Positions 53,401 through 61,774 of a DNA stretch of 64,000 nucleotides are shown one piece after another (position 1 is the first letter of the stretch; the number at the start of each line of letters is the position of its first letter). The stretch spans positions 1 to 64,000 of the forward strand of contig JAFXQM010000008.1 of NCBI GenBank assembly GCA_017527075.1, read 5' to 3'. The DNA comes from Selenomonadaceae bacterium (GTDB lineage Bacteria > Bacillota > Negativicutes > Selenomonadales > Selenomonadaceae). A program made the position numbers and the translations under genes. The notes beneath the pieces are model-generated. The model searched no databases and was not told where the DNA came from. It was given only the letters and a program-made list of their open reading frames with translations.

Positions 53401-54104
53401 GGCAATTCTCCTTTGAGCCGCGAAATTTCCTCAGCCGTCAGCTCTTTGAATTTTCCGAGCCGCACTCCGTCGAGCGTCAAGCCCGCGAATTTTATTCGGC
53501 GCAGGCGTTTGACATCACAGCCGATTGCCGCGAACATCCGCCGCACCTGCCGATTGCGCCCCTCGTGAATCGTAACTTCAACCAAATCTTTGTCGAGCAG
53601 ATAAACTTCGGCGGGCGCAGTCAATCCGTCGTCGAGTTCAATTCCCGCGCGGAGTCGGTCGAGTTTTTCCTCGGTGACGACGCCCGAAATTTTTGCGCGA
53701 TAAGTTTTGGAAATTTCGTATCGCGGATGAATCAGCGCGTTGGTCAGGTCGCCGTCATTGGTGAGGAGCAAAAGCCCTTCCGAATTCAAATCGAGCCGCC
53801 CGACGGGATAAACGCGTTCGGAAAAATTTTCGCCGAGCAATTCCAAAACGGTCTTGCGCCCGCGTTCGTCCTTGACGGTCGAGACATATCCGCGCGGCTT
53901 GTTGAGCAGCAGATAAATTTTTTCCGCGCCGAAGGTCAGCAGCTTTCCGTCCACGCGGATTTTATTTTTGGACGGGTCAGCCTTCGCGCCGAGCTTCGTG
54001 ACAATTTTTCCGTCGACAGTCACGCGCCCTGCCGAAATAATTTTCTCAGCCTCTCGCCGCGAACAAATTCCCGCGCGGGCGATTAACTTCTGCAATCGTT
54101 CCAA
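53397..54104 (-). CDS. 16S/23S rRNA pseudouridine synthase, RsuA/RluB family
   Basis: 235 residues. The N-terminal S4 RNA-binding domain (ERLQKLIARAGICSRREAEK) is followed by the catalytic domain with the Asp motif GRLDLNSEGLLLLTNDGDL and the segment EGRNRQVRRMFAAIG. This fits the RluB/RsuA group, which modifies single uridines in rRNA. The start is a TTG eight bases after TTGGAG; the longer open frame upstream crosses the promoter and a divergent gene. It overlaps the next gene by four bases. Confidence 0.93.
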   Translation of the reverse strand: MERLQKLIARAGICSRREAEKIISAGRVTVDGKIVTKLGAKADPSKNKIRVDGKLLTFGAEKIYLLLNKPRGYVSTVKDERGRKTVLELLGENFSERVYPVGRLDLNSEGLLLLTNDGDLTNALIHPRYEISKTYRAKISGVVTEEKLDRLRAGIELDDGLTAPAEVYLLDKDLVEVTIHEGRNRQVRRMFAAIGCDVKRLRRIKFAGLTLDGVRLGKFKELTAEEISRLKGELP

Positions 54105-54132
54105 GTAATCAGCTCCAAAAATTTTTTCCGCC

Positions 54133-54138
54133 ATTATA
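54133..54138 (-). promoter_or_regulatory. Extended -10 promoter of the pseudouridine synthase
   Basis: TGTTATAAT on the minus strand, about 29 bp upstream of the TTG start; possible -35 TTAAAA with a 16-bp spacer. Confidence 0.5.
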
Positions 54139-54264
54139 ACACACGCCAAAAGTTTTTTAAGCAAGATATAAACGGCGCGCGGTAACGAACACAATCGCCC
54201 TTGTATAAGAGGCAGAAGGAAAAAAATCACAAACCAAAAAAATTTTAAAGGAGATTGATTAACA

Positions 54265-54597
54265 ATGACAACCGAAATGATGACAATGGAGCAGCTCGAC
54301 AACGTGGCGGGCGGCACGATTGCGGAGCTTAAGGAATTGGTTGGCGCAATGCAGAGTAATTCTTTTATCAGAGGTTTTGGAAAGGTTTGCAGCCACATTC
54401 CCGCAGTAAGTGAAGCCATAAAATACGGCGTTGCCAGGGACCTTTTCAACATGGGCATTGAATCGGACATCAGTTTTGGTTTCTGCGGCTTGGGAATCGG
54501 GTCCAAAAACAATAAATATTGGGATATAAGCAACGGAGGTTTCAAACCCATGACCCATGCTCAAGTTTTGGAAAAAATCAAAGCATACGCCGCTTGA
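54265..54597 (+). CDS. Double-glycine leader peptide, putative bacteriocin-like precursor
   Basis: 110 residues. The N-terminus MTTEMMTMEQLDNVAGG looks like a double-glycine leader (EQLDNVAGG, with cleavage predicted after Gly17), as in precursors exported by peptidase-containing ABC transporters. The mature part (about 93 residues) is Gly/Ser-rich with two cysteines (VCSHIP and FCGLG). I recognise no bacteriocin family in it. Strong ribosome site AAAGGAG; own terminator. A HlyD-type protein and an ABC-2 permease follow downstream, but a peptidase-ATPase is not present here. It could instead be a non-toxic secreted peptide. Confidence 0.65.
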   Translation: MTTEMMTMEQLDNVAGGTIAELKELVGAMQSNSFIRGFGKVCSHIPAVSEAIKYGVARDLFNMGIESDISFGFCGLGIGSKNNKYWDISNGGFKPMTHAQVLEKIKAYAA

Positions 54598-54623
54598 TAA
54601 ATAAAATTTCATAACGACAGAAA

Positions 54624-54654
54624 AAATCCTTCGACAAATGTCGGAGGGTTTTTC
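54624..54654 (+). terminator. Terminator of the double-glycine peptide gene
   Basis: The stem AATCCTTCGACA / TGTCGGAGGGTT with a two-base loop is followed by TTTTC. Confidence 0.85.
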
Positions 54655-54755
54655 AATCGGAATCGCCTTCGCCGTGATTTACTCGCTGTTGCGATGAAAT
54701 TCGCTTCGGCGAGATTTTTTTTGTGCGTCTATTACATTGCCCGCGCTCGATTTGG

Positions 54756-54761
54756 TACAAT
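54756..54761 (+). promoter_or_regulatory. Extended -10 promoter of the hlyD-like gene
   Basis: TGGTACAAT about 30 bp before the ATG at 54792; no clear -35. Confidence 0.45.
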
Positions 54762-54791
54762 GGGAAAAATTTTTTTGACGGAGGAATTTTT

Positions 54792-55886
54792 ATGGGCTCA
54801 AGACGCAAGGCAATTCGTGCAGGAATTTTATTTATCGCGCTGCTTATAATAAGCGGCGTCGTTTTGATGTATCGCGGCAACGATGCGGTGGTGCTCGCCA
54901 CGCTCAAGAAAGACGGAATTTTGACGGCGGAGCAAATAAAGCTGTCGTTCGATTCGGTGGGTGGAAGATTGATTAACGAGGCGGTGCGCGAAGGTCATGA
55001 AGTCAAAGCCGGACAAGTCGTCATGGAACTCGACCCGACGGACACAAATCTGGCGATTGAAAAACTCAAAGCGCAAATCGCTCAGCTCGACGCGCAGATA
55101 AATTCTGTTTCGGGCAACATGAGCACGAGTCTTTTCAAAGTCACAAACGACGAGCAACAATCTTTCCGACAAATCGACAGCCAACGCGGCGCGGTCTCTG
55201 CGGCACGCGCGACACTTTCCAACGCGGAACTCGATTTCAATCGCAAGACGGAACTTTTCAAGGCGGGCGCGATTGCCAAGGCGCAACTCGACGACGCGAC
55301 GATGACTTTGAACGTGGCGCGCGCGAACGTCGACACGCAACAGCAACTGCTCGACAGACTTTTGGCGGGCGTGGCGGACACGGGCGCGACCGATTCACTC
55401 AGCTTGCCGACGATTCAGCAGGAGAGAGCTGCGGCAGAAAATATTCAAAACGACATCGCCGCGCTCACTCAGCAGAAAAAATTTTTGGAAGTCCAACTCA
55501 AAGAACTCGAAGTCGCCAAGGACAGATTGACTTTGCACGCGCCCGAAGACGGAAAAATTTTGTCAATCCTCCAAAAGCAGGGCGAAATGATTTCGCCGAA
55601 CGTGCCCGTCATTTTGCTTGAGTCGAAGAGAATTTATTACGACATTTATCTTTCGGAGGAGCAAGCGGTGAACTTGCGCGAGGGCGACGAAATAATTTGC
55701 AAGACGGTGGCGGACAACAAAAAAATTCGCGGGACGATTCGTCTTTTGACACAGGCACCGGGCTTTGCAGATTTAAAACAGTCGCGCGAGAAAGGTCAGG
55801 CAGATTTGTCGGCGTTCCAAGTTCGCGTTTACATTGACGAACCCGAAAAAGTTTTGGCGGGTCAAACGGTTACGGTAGAATTTTAG
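54792..55886 (+). CDS. HlyD-family secretion/efflux adaptor
   Basis: 364 residues. One N-terminal membrane helix (AGILFIALLIISGVVLMY), then biotinyl-lipoyl-like and barrel segments (GGRLINEAVREGHEVKAGQVV and APEDGKILSIL) around a long coiled-coil hairpin (about 95-235). Such adaptors bridge an inner-membrane pump and the outer membrane in diderms. The ATG follows ACGGAGGAATTTTT. The ABC-2 permease gene begins 9 bp after the stop, so they form an export unit like YbhG with YbhS/R, but no ATPase gene accompanies them. Confidence 0.92.
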   Translation: MGSRRKAIRAGILFIALLIISGVVLMYRGNDAVVLATLKKDGILTAEQIKLSFDSVGGRLINEAVREGHEVKAGQVVMELDPTDTNLAIEKLKAQIAQLDAQINSVSGNMSTSLFKVTNDEQQSFRQIDSQRGAVSAARATLSNAELDFNRKTELFKAGAIAKAQLDDATMTLNVARANVDTQQQLLDRLLAGVADTGATDSLSLPTIQQERAAAENIQNDIAALTQQKKFLEVQLKELEVAKDRLTLHAPEDGKILSILQKQGEMISPNVPVILLESKRIYYDIYLSEEQAVNLREGDEIICKTVADNKKIRGTIRLLTQAPGFADLKQSREKGQADLSAFQVRVYIDEPEKVLAGQTVTVEF

Positions 55887-55894
55887 GTGACGGC

Positions 55895-57529
55895 ATGGGC
55901 TTAATAAATTCACTCAAAGACGAAGTTAAATTTTTATTCAGCGGCAAGGGCATGCCTTACGAAAAAGTTTGCTTGACCGTCGCGATGATTATCAGCGTGT
56001 TCCTCAGCGTATTGCTCGCGGGAAATTTTGCCAAGGACGCGCCCGTCATCATCATTGACTTGGACAACTCGAAATACAGCCGCGAACTTGTCACGCAGAT
56101 TGATTCTTCCGAGTACATGCGCGTTAAGGCGGTTATCAACGTCGCGACGAACCCCGAAGAACTTTTTTATCGCGACGAGGCCGACGCCGTGATTTATCTG
56201 CCGCAGGGCTTGGAGAAAAATTTTTACAACGGAAGCTCTGCGCCCGTCGGAATTTTTTACGACAACTCGAACACCGCGCAGACCGCCGACATCAAAGCTG
56301 CAATGAACGAGTTGCTTGCGATTAACAACGCCATGGCGAACGGCTCAAGCGGCGGCTTGGTGCTCAACGACAGAAATTTATTCAATCCTGCCGGCTCCAC
56401 GTCGAACACGCAGACGCAGGGATTTTTATTTTTCTTCGGCTCAATGTTTTTTGTCTTCGCGACAATCGGAATGGTGCCGCGCCTGCGCTTGACCAAACAG
56501 CTCGACAAAATTTTACTCGACGGAACGCCGTGGGATTTGCTCGGAAGAATTTTACCTTACTCGGCGTGCATGGTCGTATCATTTTTCTTCGGGCTGGCGA
56601 TTCTGAGAATTTGGGGCGATTTGGTTTTCAGCGGGCGCGTCGTCGACTTCCTGCTGATTCAAATTCTTTACGCGGTGATGCTCGGCATGTTGAGCATTTT
56701 AATCGGGTGGACGGCCTCGAATCCGGGCATTGCCTCCAGCCGAATGATTTTGTTTATTCCGGGCGGCTTCATCCTCGGCGGCGTGACTTCTCCGCTGTCG
56801 CACCTGTCGCCGTGGGTCGTGACGGCGTCGCACATTTTCCCGCTCACATGGGAATTTCATTTTACGCGAGACATCATCCAGCGCGGCGCAACTTTATCGC
56901 AAATCAGCTCGGAAATCGGCGCGTTCATGATTTACGTCGCACTCGTCGCCATTCTTTTGAGCCTGCGCTTCAACACCAAACGCAACGACTTAATCAAAGC
57001 GCGGCAGGCGGAAACGCTCCAAGGAATTGAGTTGCCCGACGACCGCGACGAAGTTTTGGTAAAAAATATTTTGGTGCCGACGGACGGTTCGGGGCAAGCT
57101 TTCAAAGCTCTGTTGCAAGCGATTGACATTGCCGAGGCGTGGGGCGCGCGAATAACTTTGTTAATGTGCGTGAAGATTGAAGAGGACATCGCCGCGTTCG
57201 AGCAGGTGAGCTTGGGCGGATACATTCCCTCCGAACTCAACGCCGTCGCCTACGAATTTTTGAACGAGCTGAGGCAAGTCGTTCCGCACGAGATTGAAGT
57301 TAAAATTTGCGTGGAGGTCGGCGAGCCCGCTGAAGAAATTGTCAACGCGGCGAAGAATTACGATTTGATTGTCATGGGCAACCGCGGCTTCGGCGGCTTC
57401 GACGCGGAAGGCTTCGGCTCTGTCGCAAAGTTCGTGCAAGAAAATTGCGGCAAGCCCGTAATTTTTGCAAAAGGCATGCCGGACGATTGGGACGATGAAA
57501 ATAATTTCCTTGGCGGAAAATTTAGGTGA
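55895..57529 (+). CDS. ABC-2 type permease fused to a UspA domain
   Basis: 544 residues. The N-terminal ~370 residues are an ABC-2 export permease: one membrane helix (about 25-43), an extracytoplasmic domain, then five hydrophobic segments (FLFFFGSMFFVFATIGMV onward). From about residue 385 a universal stress protein domain begins (VLVKNILVPTDGSGQAFKAL) and ends with the ATP-binding signature GNRGFGGFDAEGFGS, a G-2x-G-9x-G-S pattern. The fusion is unusual and the ABC ATPase normally encoded beside such permeases is missing. The stress domain may sense ATP or regulate transport; this is inference. It follows hlyD directly and ends in a terminator. Confidence 0.88.
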   Translation: MGLINSLKDEVKFLFSGKGMPYEKVCLTVAMIISVFLSVLLAGNFAKDAPVIIIDLDNSKYSRELVTQIDSSEYMRVKAVINVATNPEELFYRDEADAVIYLPQGLEKNFYNGSSAPVGIFYDNSNTAQTADIKAAMNELLAINNAMANGSSGGLVLNDRNLFNPAGSTSNTQTQGFLFFFGSMFFVFATIGMVPRLRLTKQLDKILLDGTPWDLLGRILPYSACMVVSFFFGLAILRIWGDLVFSGRVVDFLLIQILYAVMLGMLSILIGWTASNPGIASSRMILFIPGGFILGGVTSPLSHLSPWVVTASHIFPLTWEFHFTRDIIQRGATLSQISSEIGAFMIYVALVAILLSLRFNTKRNDLIKARQAETLQGIELPDDRDEVLVKNILVPTDGSGQAFKALLQAIDIAEAWGARITLLMCVKIEEDIAAFEQVSLGGYIPSELNAVAYEFLNELRQVVPHEIEVKICVEVGEPAEEIVNAAKNYDLIVMGNRGFGGFDAEGFGSVAKFVQENCGKPVIFAKGMPDDWDDENNFLGGKFR

Positions 57530-57568
57530 TAAAAAAACCTCCGGCAGACTGTCGGAGGTTTTTTTATT
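57530..57568. terminator. Bidirectional terminator
   Basis: The stem AACCTCCG / CGGAGGTT has T runs on the plus strand and the complementary A run giving T's on the minus strand. It lies between the permease fusion and the metallophosphoesterase. Confidence 0.85.
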
Positions 57569-58733
57569 TGGTCTTTAGGGTGAAGTAAGCGATTTCGGGC
57601 GGGCAACCGAGGCGGAACGGAAACCAGCTGCCGTTGCCGACGTGGACGTAACCGAAGCTGTCGGCGATTTTCACGACGCCGCGCGTGTACTTGAAGACGG
57701 GGAAAAGCGGCACGCCGAAAATTCCGACCTGCGAGCCGTGCGTGTGACCCGTCAGCGTCAACGCAAAATTTCTTTCCGCGCCGTCGTCGATGAATTCGGG
57801 GTGGTGCGCCAGCAAAATTTTAATCGCGTCGTCGGGAACGTCTTTAATCGCCGCGTCGACAAAATTTTTCCGCGCCTCGGCAAAAAGTTTCTCGCGGTCT
57901 TTGTCGGTCGTGCTCATGACGGGCGCGCGCGACGGATAATCGACGCCGAGGACGTAAAGTTTCGACGTAACATTTTCCGCGCGATTAATCAGGCAATGAA
58001 TTTTCGTCTGCGCGAGCATTTGTTCAATCGCGCGAATCCCGCGGAAGTGTTCGTGGTTGCCGTGAATGTAAAAAATTCCGAACTTGAATTTGTCGGTGAA
58101 GGCGTCGACGATTTTAATCGCGGCGGGGTTCATGGACACGTCGTCGAAGATGTCGCCGGTTATCGCCAAGAGGTCGGGCTTTGCGTCGGCGATTCGTTGC
58201 AGCAGAGCTTCGAGCCGCTCAAGAGAAAAATACGCGCCCAAGTGCAAGTCAGAAATTTGCGCGAGGCGGAAGCCTTCCAAGTCGGGCGGAAGATTTTTTA
58301 TCGGCACGTCGTAAAAATTTTCCACGTCGAAATTTTTCTCCACGCGATTGCCGTAAAGTGTGAGCGCGAAACTCAGTAGCGGATAAATCATTCCGTGCGC
58401 CAAGACGCGTCGGCGTTCTGGATTAAACTTCGTCGGCTTTCCGAATTTGCGATAAAAAAATCTGGCGACGAGCGCGCACACGACCAATCCGCCGCAGATG
58501 AGTTGCGTCATTAAAAAAATTGTCGCAACGTTGCCGAAGACCGTGACGAACCAATCGGGCACGAGCCAACGAATCCACCAGCCTCCGATTATCACGATGA
58601 TGAACGCCAAGTCTGCCAGCGCGAAGATTTTATAAAATTTTTTGGCAAGGTGTTCGCTGAAGAGAAATTTAATCGAGATGAGCGCGAGAGCCATTACCCC
58701 GCCGAGAATCGCCGAGGCGATCAGCAGAAACAT
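57564..58733 (-). CDS. Membrane metallophosphoesterase, YkuE/YaeI type
   Basis: 389 residues. Three or four N-terminal membrane segments (to about 120) lead to a calcineurin-like phosphoesterase domain with metal motifs ISDLHLG, ITGDIFDD, HGNHEH, LLAHHPE and LTGHTHGSQVG. Relatives remove groups from UDP-sugar lipids or polyprenyl phosphates at the membrane; the exact substrate here is open. The ATG directly follows the stop of the upstream gene (TAAATG) with GGAGG in that gene, so it is coupled to it. Last gene of the folD cluster. Confidence 0.92.
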   Translation of the reverse strand: MFLLIASAILGGVMALALISIKFLFSEHLAKKFYKIFALADLAFIIVIIGGWWIRWLVPDWFVTVFGNVATIFLMTQLICGGLVVCALVARFFYRKFGKPTKFNPERRRVLAHGMIYPLLSFALTLYGNRVEKNFDVENFYDVPIKNLPPDLEGFRLAQISDLHLGAYFSLERLEALLQRIADAKPDLLAITGDIFDDVSMNPAAIKIVDAFTDKFKFGIFYIHGNHEHFRGIRAIEQMLAQTKIHCLINRAENVTSKLYVLGVDYPSRAPVMSTTDKDREKLFAEARKNFVDAAIKDVPDDAIKILLAHHPEFIDDGAERNFALTLTGHTHGSQVGIFGVPLFPVFKYTRGVVKIADSFGYVHVGNGSWFPFRLGCPPEIAYFTLKTK

Positions 58734-59135
58734 TTATCGCCCTCCTGCAGATTGGATAATTGCAAGCCATGATTCAATATCTGTCAAGTCAATTTCATCA
58801 GCATCCTCTGACAACCAAGATTTTGCACCGGCTTGCATATCTTTTAAATCTTCCTCCAATAAATTTTTAAAATCTTGAGGCGTGTTCTCCCTAAAACCAA
58901 CAAATCTGCCTTTTTCATCAAAGATACAATACCGCCAAACACTTTTAAGGAATTCTGATTTTGCAGCTTCTTCAGCGTATTCTTCCCACCATTCCAAAAT
59001 AGCTTTTTCGCGTTTCTCGAACTCTAATTTAAAATCCTGCGGTGTGCCATCTTTAAAGCCTACAAATTCATCTTCTTCATTAAAGATACAATATCGCTCG
59101 ACATCGTCCCAGTACTTATCGATTACCATAACCAT
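58734..59135 (-). CDS. AT-rich protein with duplicated ~50-residue unit, unknown function
   Basis: 133 residues with an internal duplication: RYCIFNEEDEFVGF...TPQDFK (about 14-36) and RYCIFDEKGRFVGF...TPQDFK (about 68-90), each followed by a helical acidic stretch. No family is recognised. It is soluble, acidic and Trp-rich. Its codons are clearly more AT-rich than its neighbours, suggesting recent acquisition. Its start overlaps the folD stop (TAATG) and its stop abuts the phosphoesterase start, so it is nonetheless translated within the operon if the start is right. Confidence 0.75.
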   Translation of the reverse strand: MVMVIDKYWDDVERYCIFNEEDEFVGFKDGTPQDFKLEFEKREKAILEWWEEYAEEAAKSEFLKSVWRYCIFDEKGRFVGFRENTPQDFKNLLEEDLKDMQAGAKSWLSEDADEIDLTDIESWLAIIQSAGGR

Positions 59136-59998
59136 TATACTCCTAATTGCAGTTTGGCGGCTTTGACGACGTTTTTCATGAGCATGGCGACCGTCAACAG
59201 CCCGACGCCGCCCGGCACCGGAGTTATCGCGCCGGCAATTTCTTTTGCCGCGTCGAAGTCCACGTCGCCGACCAATTTTTTCGGCGCGATTCGATTAATG
59301 CCCACGTCGATAACCGTCGCACCCGGACGAATCATATCGCCCGTGACGAGACCCGCCTTGCCCGACGCCGCGACCAAAATTTCTCCCTCGTGCGCAACCT
59401 CCGCAAGATTTTTCGTGTGCGTGTGACAGACCGTGACCGTCGCGTGCCGAGCCATGAGCAGGTGGAGCAACGGTTTGCCGACGATATTGCTTCGCCCGAT
59501 GATGACCGCGCGTTTGCCGTCAATCTCAATGCCCGCCAGGTCGAGCATCTCAATGCAGCCGGCGGGCGTGCACGGAACGAGCGCGGGGCTCCCGATGACC
59601 AACTTGCCGACGTTGACGGGGTGGAAGCCGTCGACATCTTTGCGCGGGTCAATTCGATTCAAAATTTCCTCCGAGTGCGCTTTTATCGCGGCGGGCAACG
59701 GCAGCTGTACCAAAATGCCGTGAACATTTTTATCCGCGTTGAGTGCGTCAATCTTCGCGAGCAATTCATCCTTCGTCGTGTCTTCGGGCAACGCGACCAC
59801 TTCAGAAATTATTCCGAGCTCCGCGCAAGTTTTGTGCTTGTTGCGGACGTAAACCTGCGACGCGGGATTTTCTCCGACGATTATAACCGTCAGCCCCGGC
59901 GTCACCCCGAAATCTTTTTTGAGCTTTTCCACTTCCGCCCGCGCCGATTCTTTTATCTTCGCCGCGAATTCTTTTCCGTACAAAATTCTTGCCGACAT
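59135..59998 (-). CDS. folD: Methylene-tetrahydrofolate dehydrogenase/cyclohydrolase FolD
   Basis: 287 residues. Converts methylene- to formyl-tetrahydrofolate, supplying one-carbon units for purines (compare the AICAR transformylase at 26328). The motifs are standard: VGENPASQVYVRNKHKTCAE with the catalytic lysine, VQLPLP, the NADP loop IIGRSNIVGKPL and the end ITPVPGGVGLLTVAML. The ATG follows GGAGGGTTGAAA; the in-frame TTG earlier overlaps the upstream stop. Part of a four-gene minus-strand cluster with tight spacing. Confidence 0.97.
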   Translation of the reverse strand: MSARILYGKEFAAKIKESARAEVEKLKKDFGVTPGLTVIIVGENPASQVYVRNKHKTCAELGIISEVVALPEDTTKDELLAKIDALNADKNVHGILVQLPLPAAIKAHSEEILNRIDPRKDVDGFHPVNVGKLVIGSPALVPCTPAGCIEMLDLAGIEIDGKRAVIIGRSNIVGKPLLHLLMARHATVTVCHTHTKNLAEVAHEGEILVAASGKAGLVTGDMIRPGATVIDVGINRIAPKKLVGDVDFDAAKEIAGAITPVPGGVGLLTVAMLMKNVVKAAKLQLGV

Positions 59999-60000
59999 TT

Positions 60001-60867
60001 TCAACCCTCCAAATTTTTTAACTGCACGCCGTCAGCCGTCGCCCAACTCGTCCAGCCGTTTGCACTTGCGCCGAGCACGAACACCGCGGCTCCCGACGGC
60101 GAAGAAAATTCCAAGTCCTCAATCAGTTTTCCGTCGACAACTTTTTCCGAGTGGCGAAGTTCTTTCAGGCGCGCGGACAGGTGCTCCTCGTCGTCGAGCG
60201 GGGACACGTCACTGCCCGCCAAAACTTTGTAACCCGTCGAAGTCCGAATCATTCGCGCGGAAATTTTTTTGCCCAGCTTTCTAATCTCGCGCGACAGATA
60301 AAAAATTTCCTCGTCGTCAACGGGCGGCGGCAAAATTTTTTTCGGCGCAGAAATTTTTTGCGGCTCAAACATTTTGTAACCGATTGCGTTGAGAATCAAG
60401 CGGGCGAATTCGACGCGCTCTTCCAGCTCGCTCAACTTTTCCTCGCTGACGTTGCCGGGCGGAGGTTCGTTGCCGTTCATGACGACGCAACGCCCCGCCG
60501 CGATCGCCAGGTTGCAAAATTTATTTTCCAGCCAGCTTATCTCCGTCGCGCCGAAAGAATTATCCGTCGTGGTGAAAGCGATTGCCTCCGCCCAAAATTC
60601 TTTCTTGCGGTCGTGTTCGGTCAGCCGTCCGAGAATGCCTTTGCCGTTCTTGCGGCTGCTCGCCTGCCCGACGTAAATTTTTTGTTGCCCGTCCTCTTCG
60701 CCCAAAAGAAAATAAACTCCGTCTTGGTTCAAATCGGCGCGTGCTTTGCTCTCGTTCAAATCTTTGCGCGGAATGCGGAAGATAATCTCCGACCTGCCTT
60801 TGATTGTGCACTTGATTCGCCCGTCCGCCGTGTCGTCGATTAAAAAGAGACTTATCGTCTTCGCCAT
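60001..60867 (-). CDS. GIY-YIG nuclease-like protein with DUF4357
   Basis: 288 residues. About 50-140 is a GIY-YIG-like domain: GVYFLLGEEDGQQKIYVGQA, a conserved Arg in GILGRLTEHD, and a Glu further on in SWLENKFCNLA. The C-terminal ~55 residues look like DUF4357 (AAVFVLGASANGWTSWATADG). Stand-alone proteins of this type are predicted endonucleases or defence-related, with no settled role. The ATG follows GAGGAGTGAGG. The stop is 2 bp from the folD start, so it is in the same transcript. Confidence 0.82.
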   Translation of the reverse strand: MAKTISLFLIDDTADGRIKCTIKGRSEIIFRIPRKDLNESKARADLNQDGVYFLLGEEDGQQKIYVGQASSRKNGKGILGRLTEHDRKKEFWAEAIAFTTTDNSFGATEISWLENKFCNLAIAAGRCVVMNGNEPPPGNVSEEKLSELEERVEFARLILNAIGYKMFEPQKISAPKKILPPPVDDEEIFYLSREIRKLGKKISARMIRTSTGYKVLAGSDVSPLDDEEHLSARLKELRHSEKVVDGKLIEDLEFSSPSGAAVFVLGASANGWTSWATADGVQLKNLEG

Positions 60868-60932
60868 GCCCTCACTCCTCAAAAAATTTTTTCGCGTAAA
60901 ATATATCAGACGCGCCGCCGAAATTCAACGCT

Positions 60933-61760
60933 TCAGCAGTTGCCCGCGTAAACGAAATTCAAATGACGGCGCGCGACCTCGACGAGCTCATAAATTTTTT
61001 TGACGGGCGTCGGCGGCAGGTTCGTGACTTTGTATCGCGGGAAGAATCGGCTGATGTGCAGCGGAATATTTTTTGAAATGCCCGCGAGCCACTGTGCCTC
61101 CCGCTCCATGTCCTCGGCCGAATCATTCATCGTCGGCACGATTAAAGTCGTAACTTCGACGTGACAACTTTGCGCGGACAGTTCAATCGTTCGGCGCACG
61201 GTCTCGAAGTCTCCGCCGAGCAGAGAATAAATTTCTTGGCTGAAACCTTTAAGGTCGATGTTCATTGCGTCGATGAGCGGCAAAATTTTTTTCAGGGCGG
61301 CGGGCGCGACGGTTCCGTTGGTAACCAGCACACTCTTGAGCCCCGCAGCTTTAAGCAACTCGGATGTGTCGCGAACGAATTCATAACTGATGAACGGCTC
61401 GTTGTAAGTGAAAGCGACGCCAATATTTTTTTGCCCCGCGAGTTCGGCGGCGAGCGCGGAGAGTTGCGCGGGCAAAATTTTTCTTGTCGGGAAAGTCGAA
61501 TCCGCCATGGAAATTTCAAAGTTCTGGCAGAAGGGACAGTTCAAATTGCAACCGTAACTGCCGACGGAAAGAATTCTGCTGCCGGGAAAAAATTTGTACA
61601 GCGGTTTCTTTTCTATCGGGTCAAGGGCGATTGAAGTTATCGCGCCGTAATTGAGCGCGGTGATTTTTTCTCCGTCGTTGACGCGCGCCCGACACGAGCC
61701 GACTTCTCCGACAGCCAGCCGACAATGCTTCGGGCATATCTCGCAAATTTTTTTCTCCAT
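60933..61760 (-). CDS. amrS: Radical SAM protein AmrS (AmmeMemoRadiSam system)
   Basis: 275 residues. The radical SAM cluster motif CNLNCPFCQN (CxxxCxxC) sits at about 70. The N-terminal CEICPKHCRLAVGEVGSCRAR and the C-terminal HLNFVYAGNC are typical of the AmrS family. Fits GGCNLxCPFCQN-type glycyl-radical activase relatives but belongs to the three-part AmmeMemoRadiSam set, whose role is not settled. The other two partners (AmmeMemo and MEMO) are not in the window. ATG after CTTGGAGG. Confidence 0.9.
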   Translation of the reverse strand: MEKKICEICPKHCRLAVGEVGSCRARVNDGEKITALNYGAITSIALDPIEKKPLYKFFPGSRILSVGSYGCNLNCPFCQNFEISMADSTFPTRKILPAQLSALAAELAGQKNIGVAFTYNEPFISYEFVRDTSELLKAAGLKSVLVTNGTVAPAALKKILPLIDAMNIDLKGFSQEIYSLLGGDFETVRRTIELSAQSCHVEVTTLIVPTMNDSAEDMEREAQWLAGISKNIPLHISRFFPRYKVTNLPPTPVKKIYELVEVARRHLNFVYAGNC

Positions 61761-61774
61761 GACAAAACCTCCAA

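Noticed and set aside
53397..54551. Longer start for the pseudouridine synthase (384 residues)
   Set aside because: The extension crosses a promoter and the opposite-strand double-glycine peptide gene; the S4 domain begins right after the TTG chosen.
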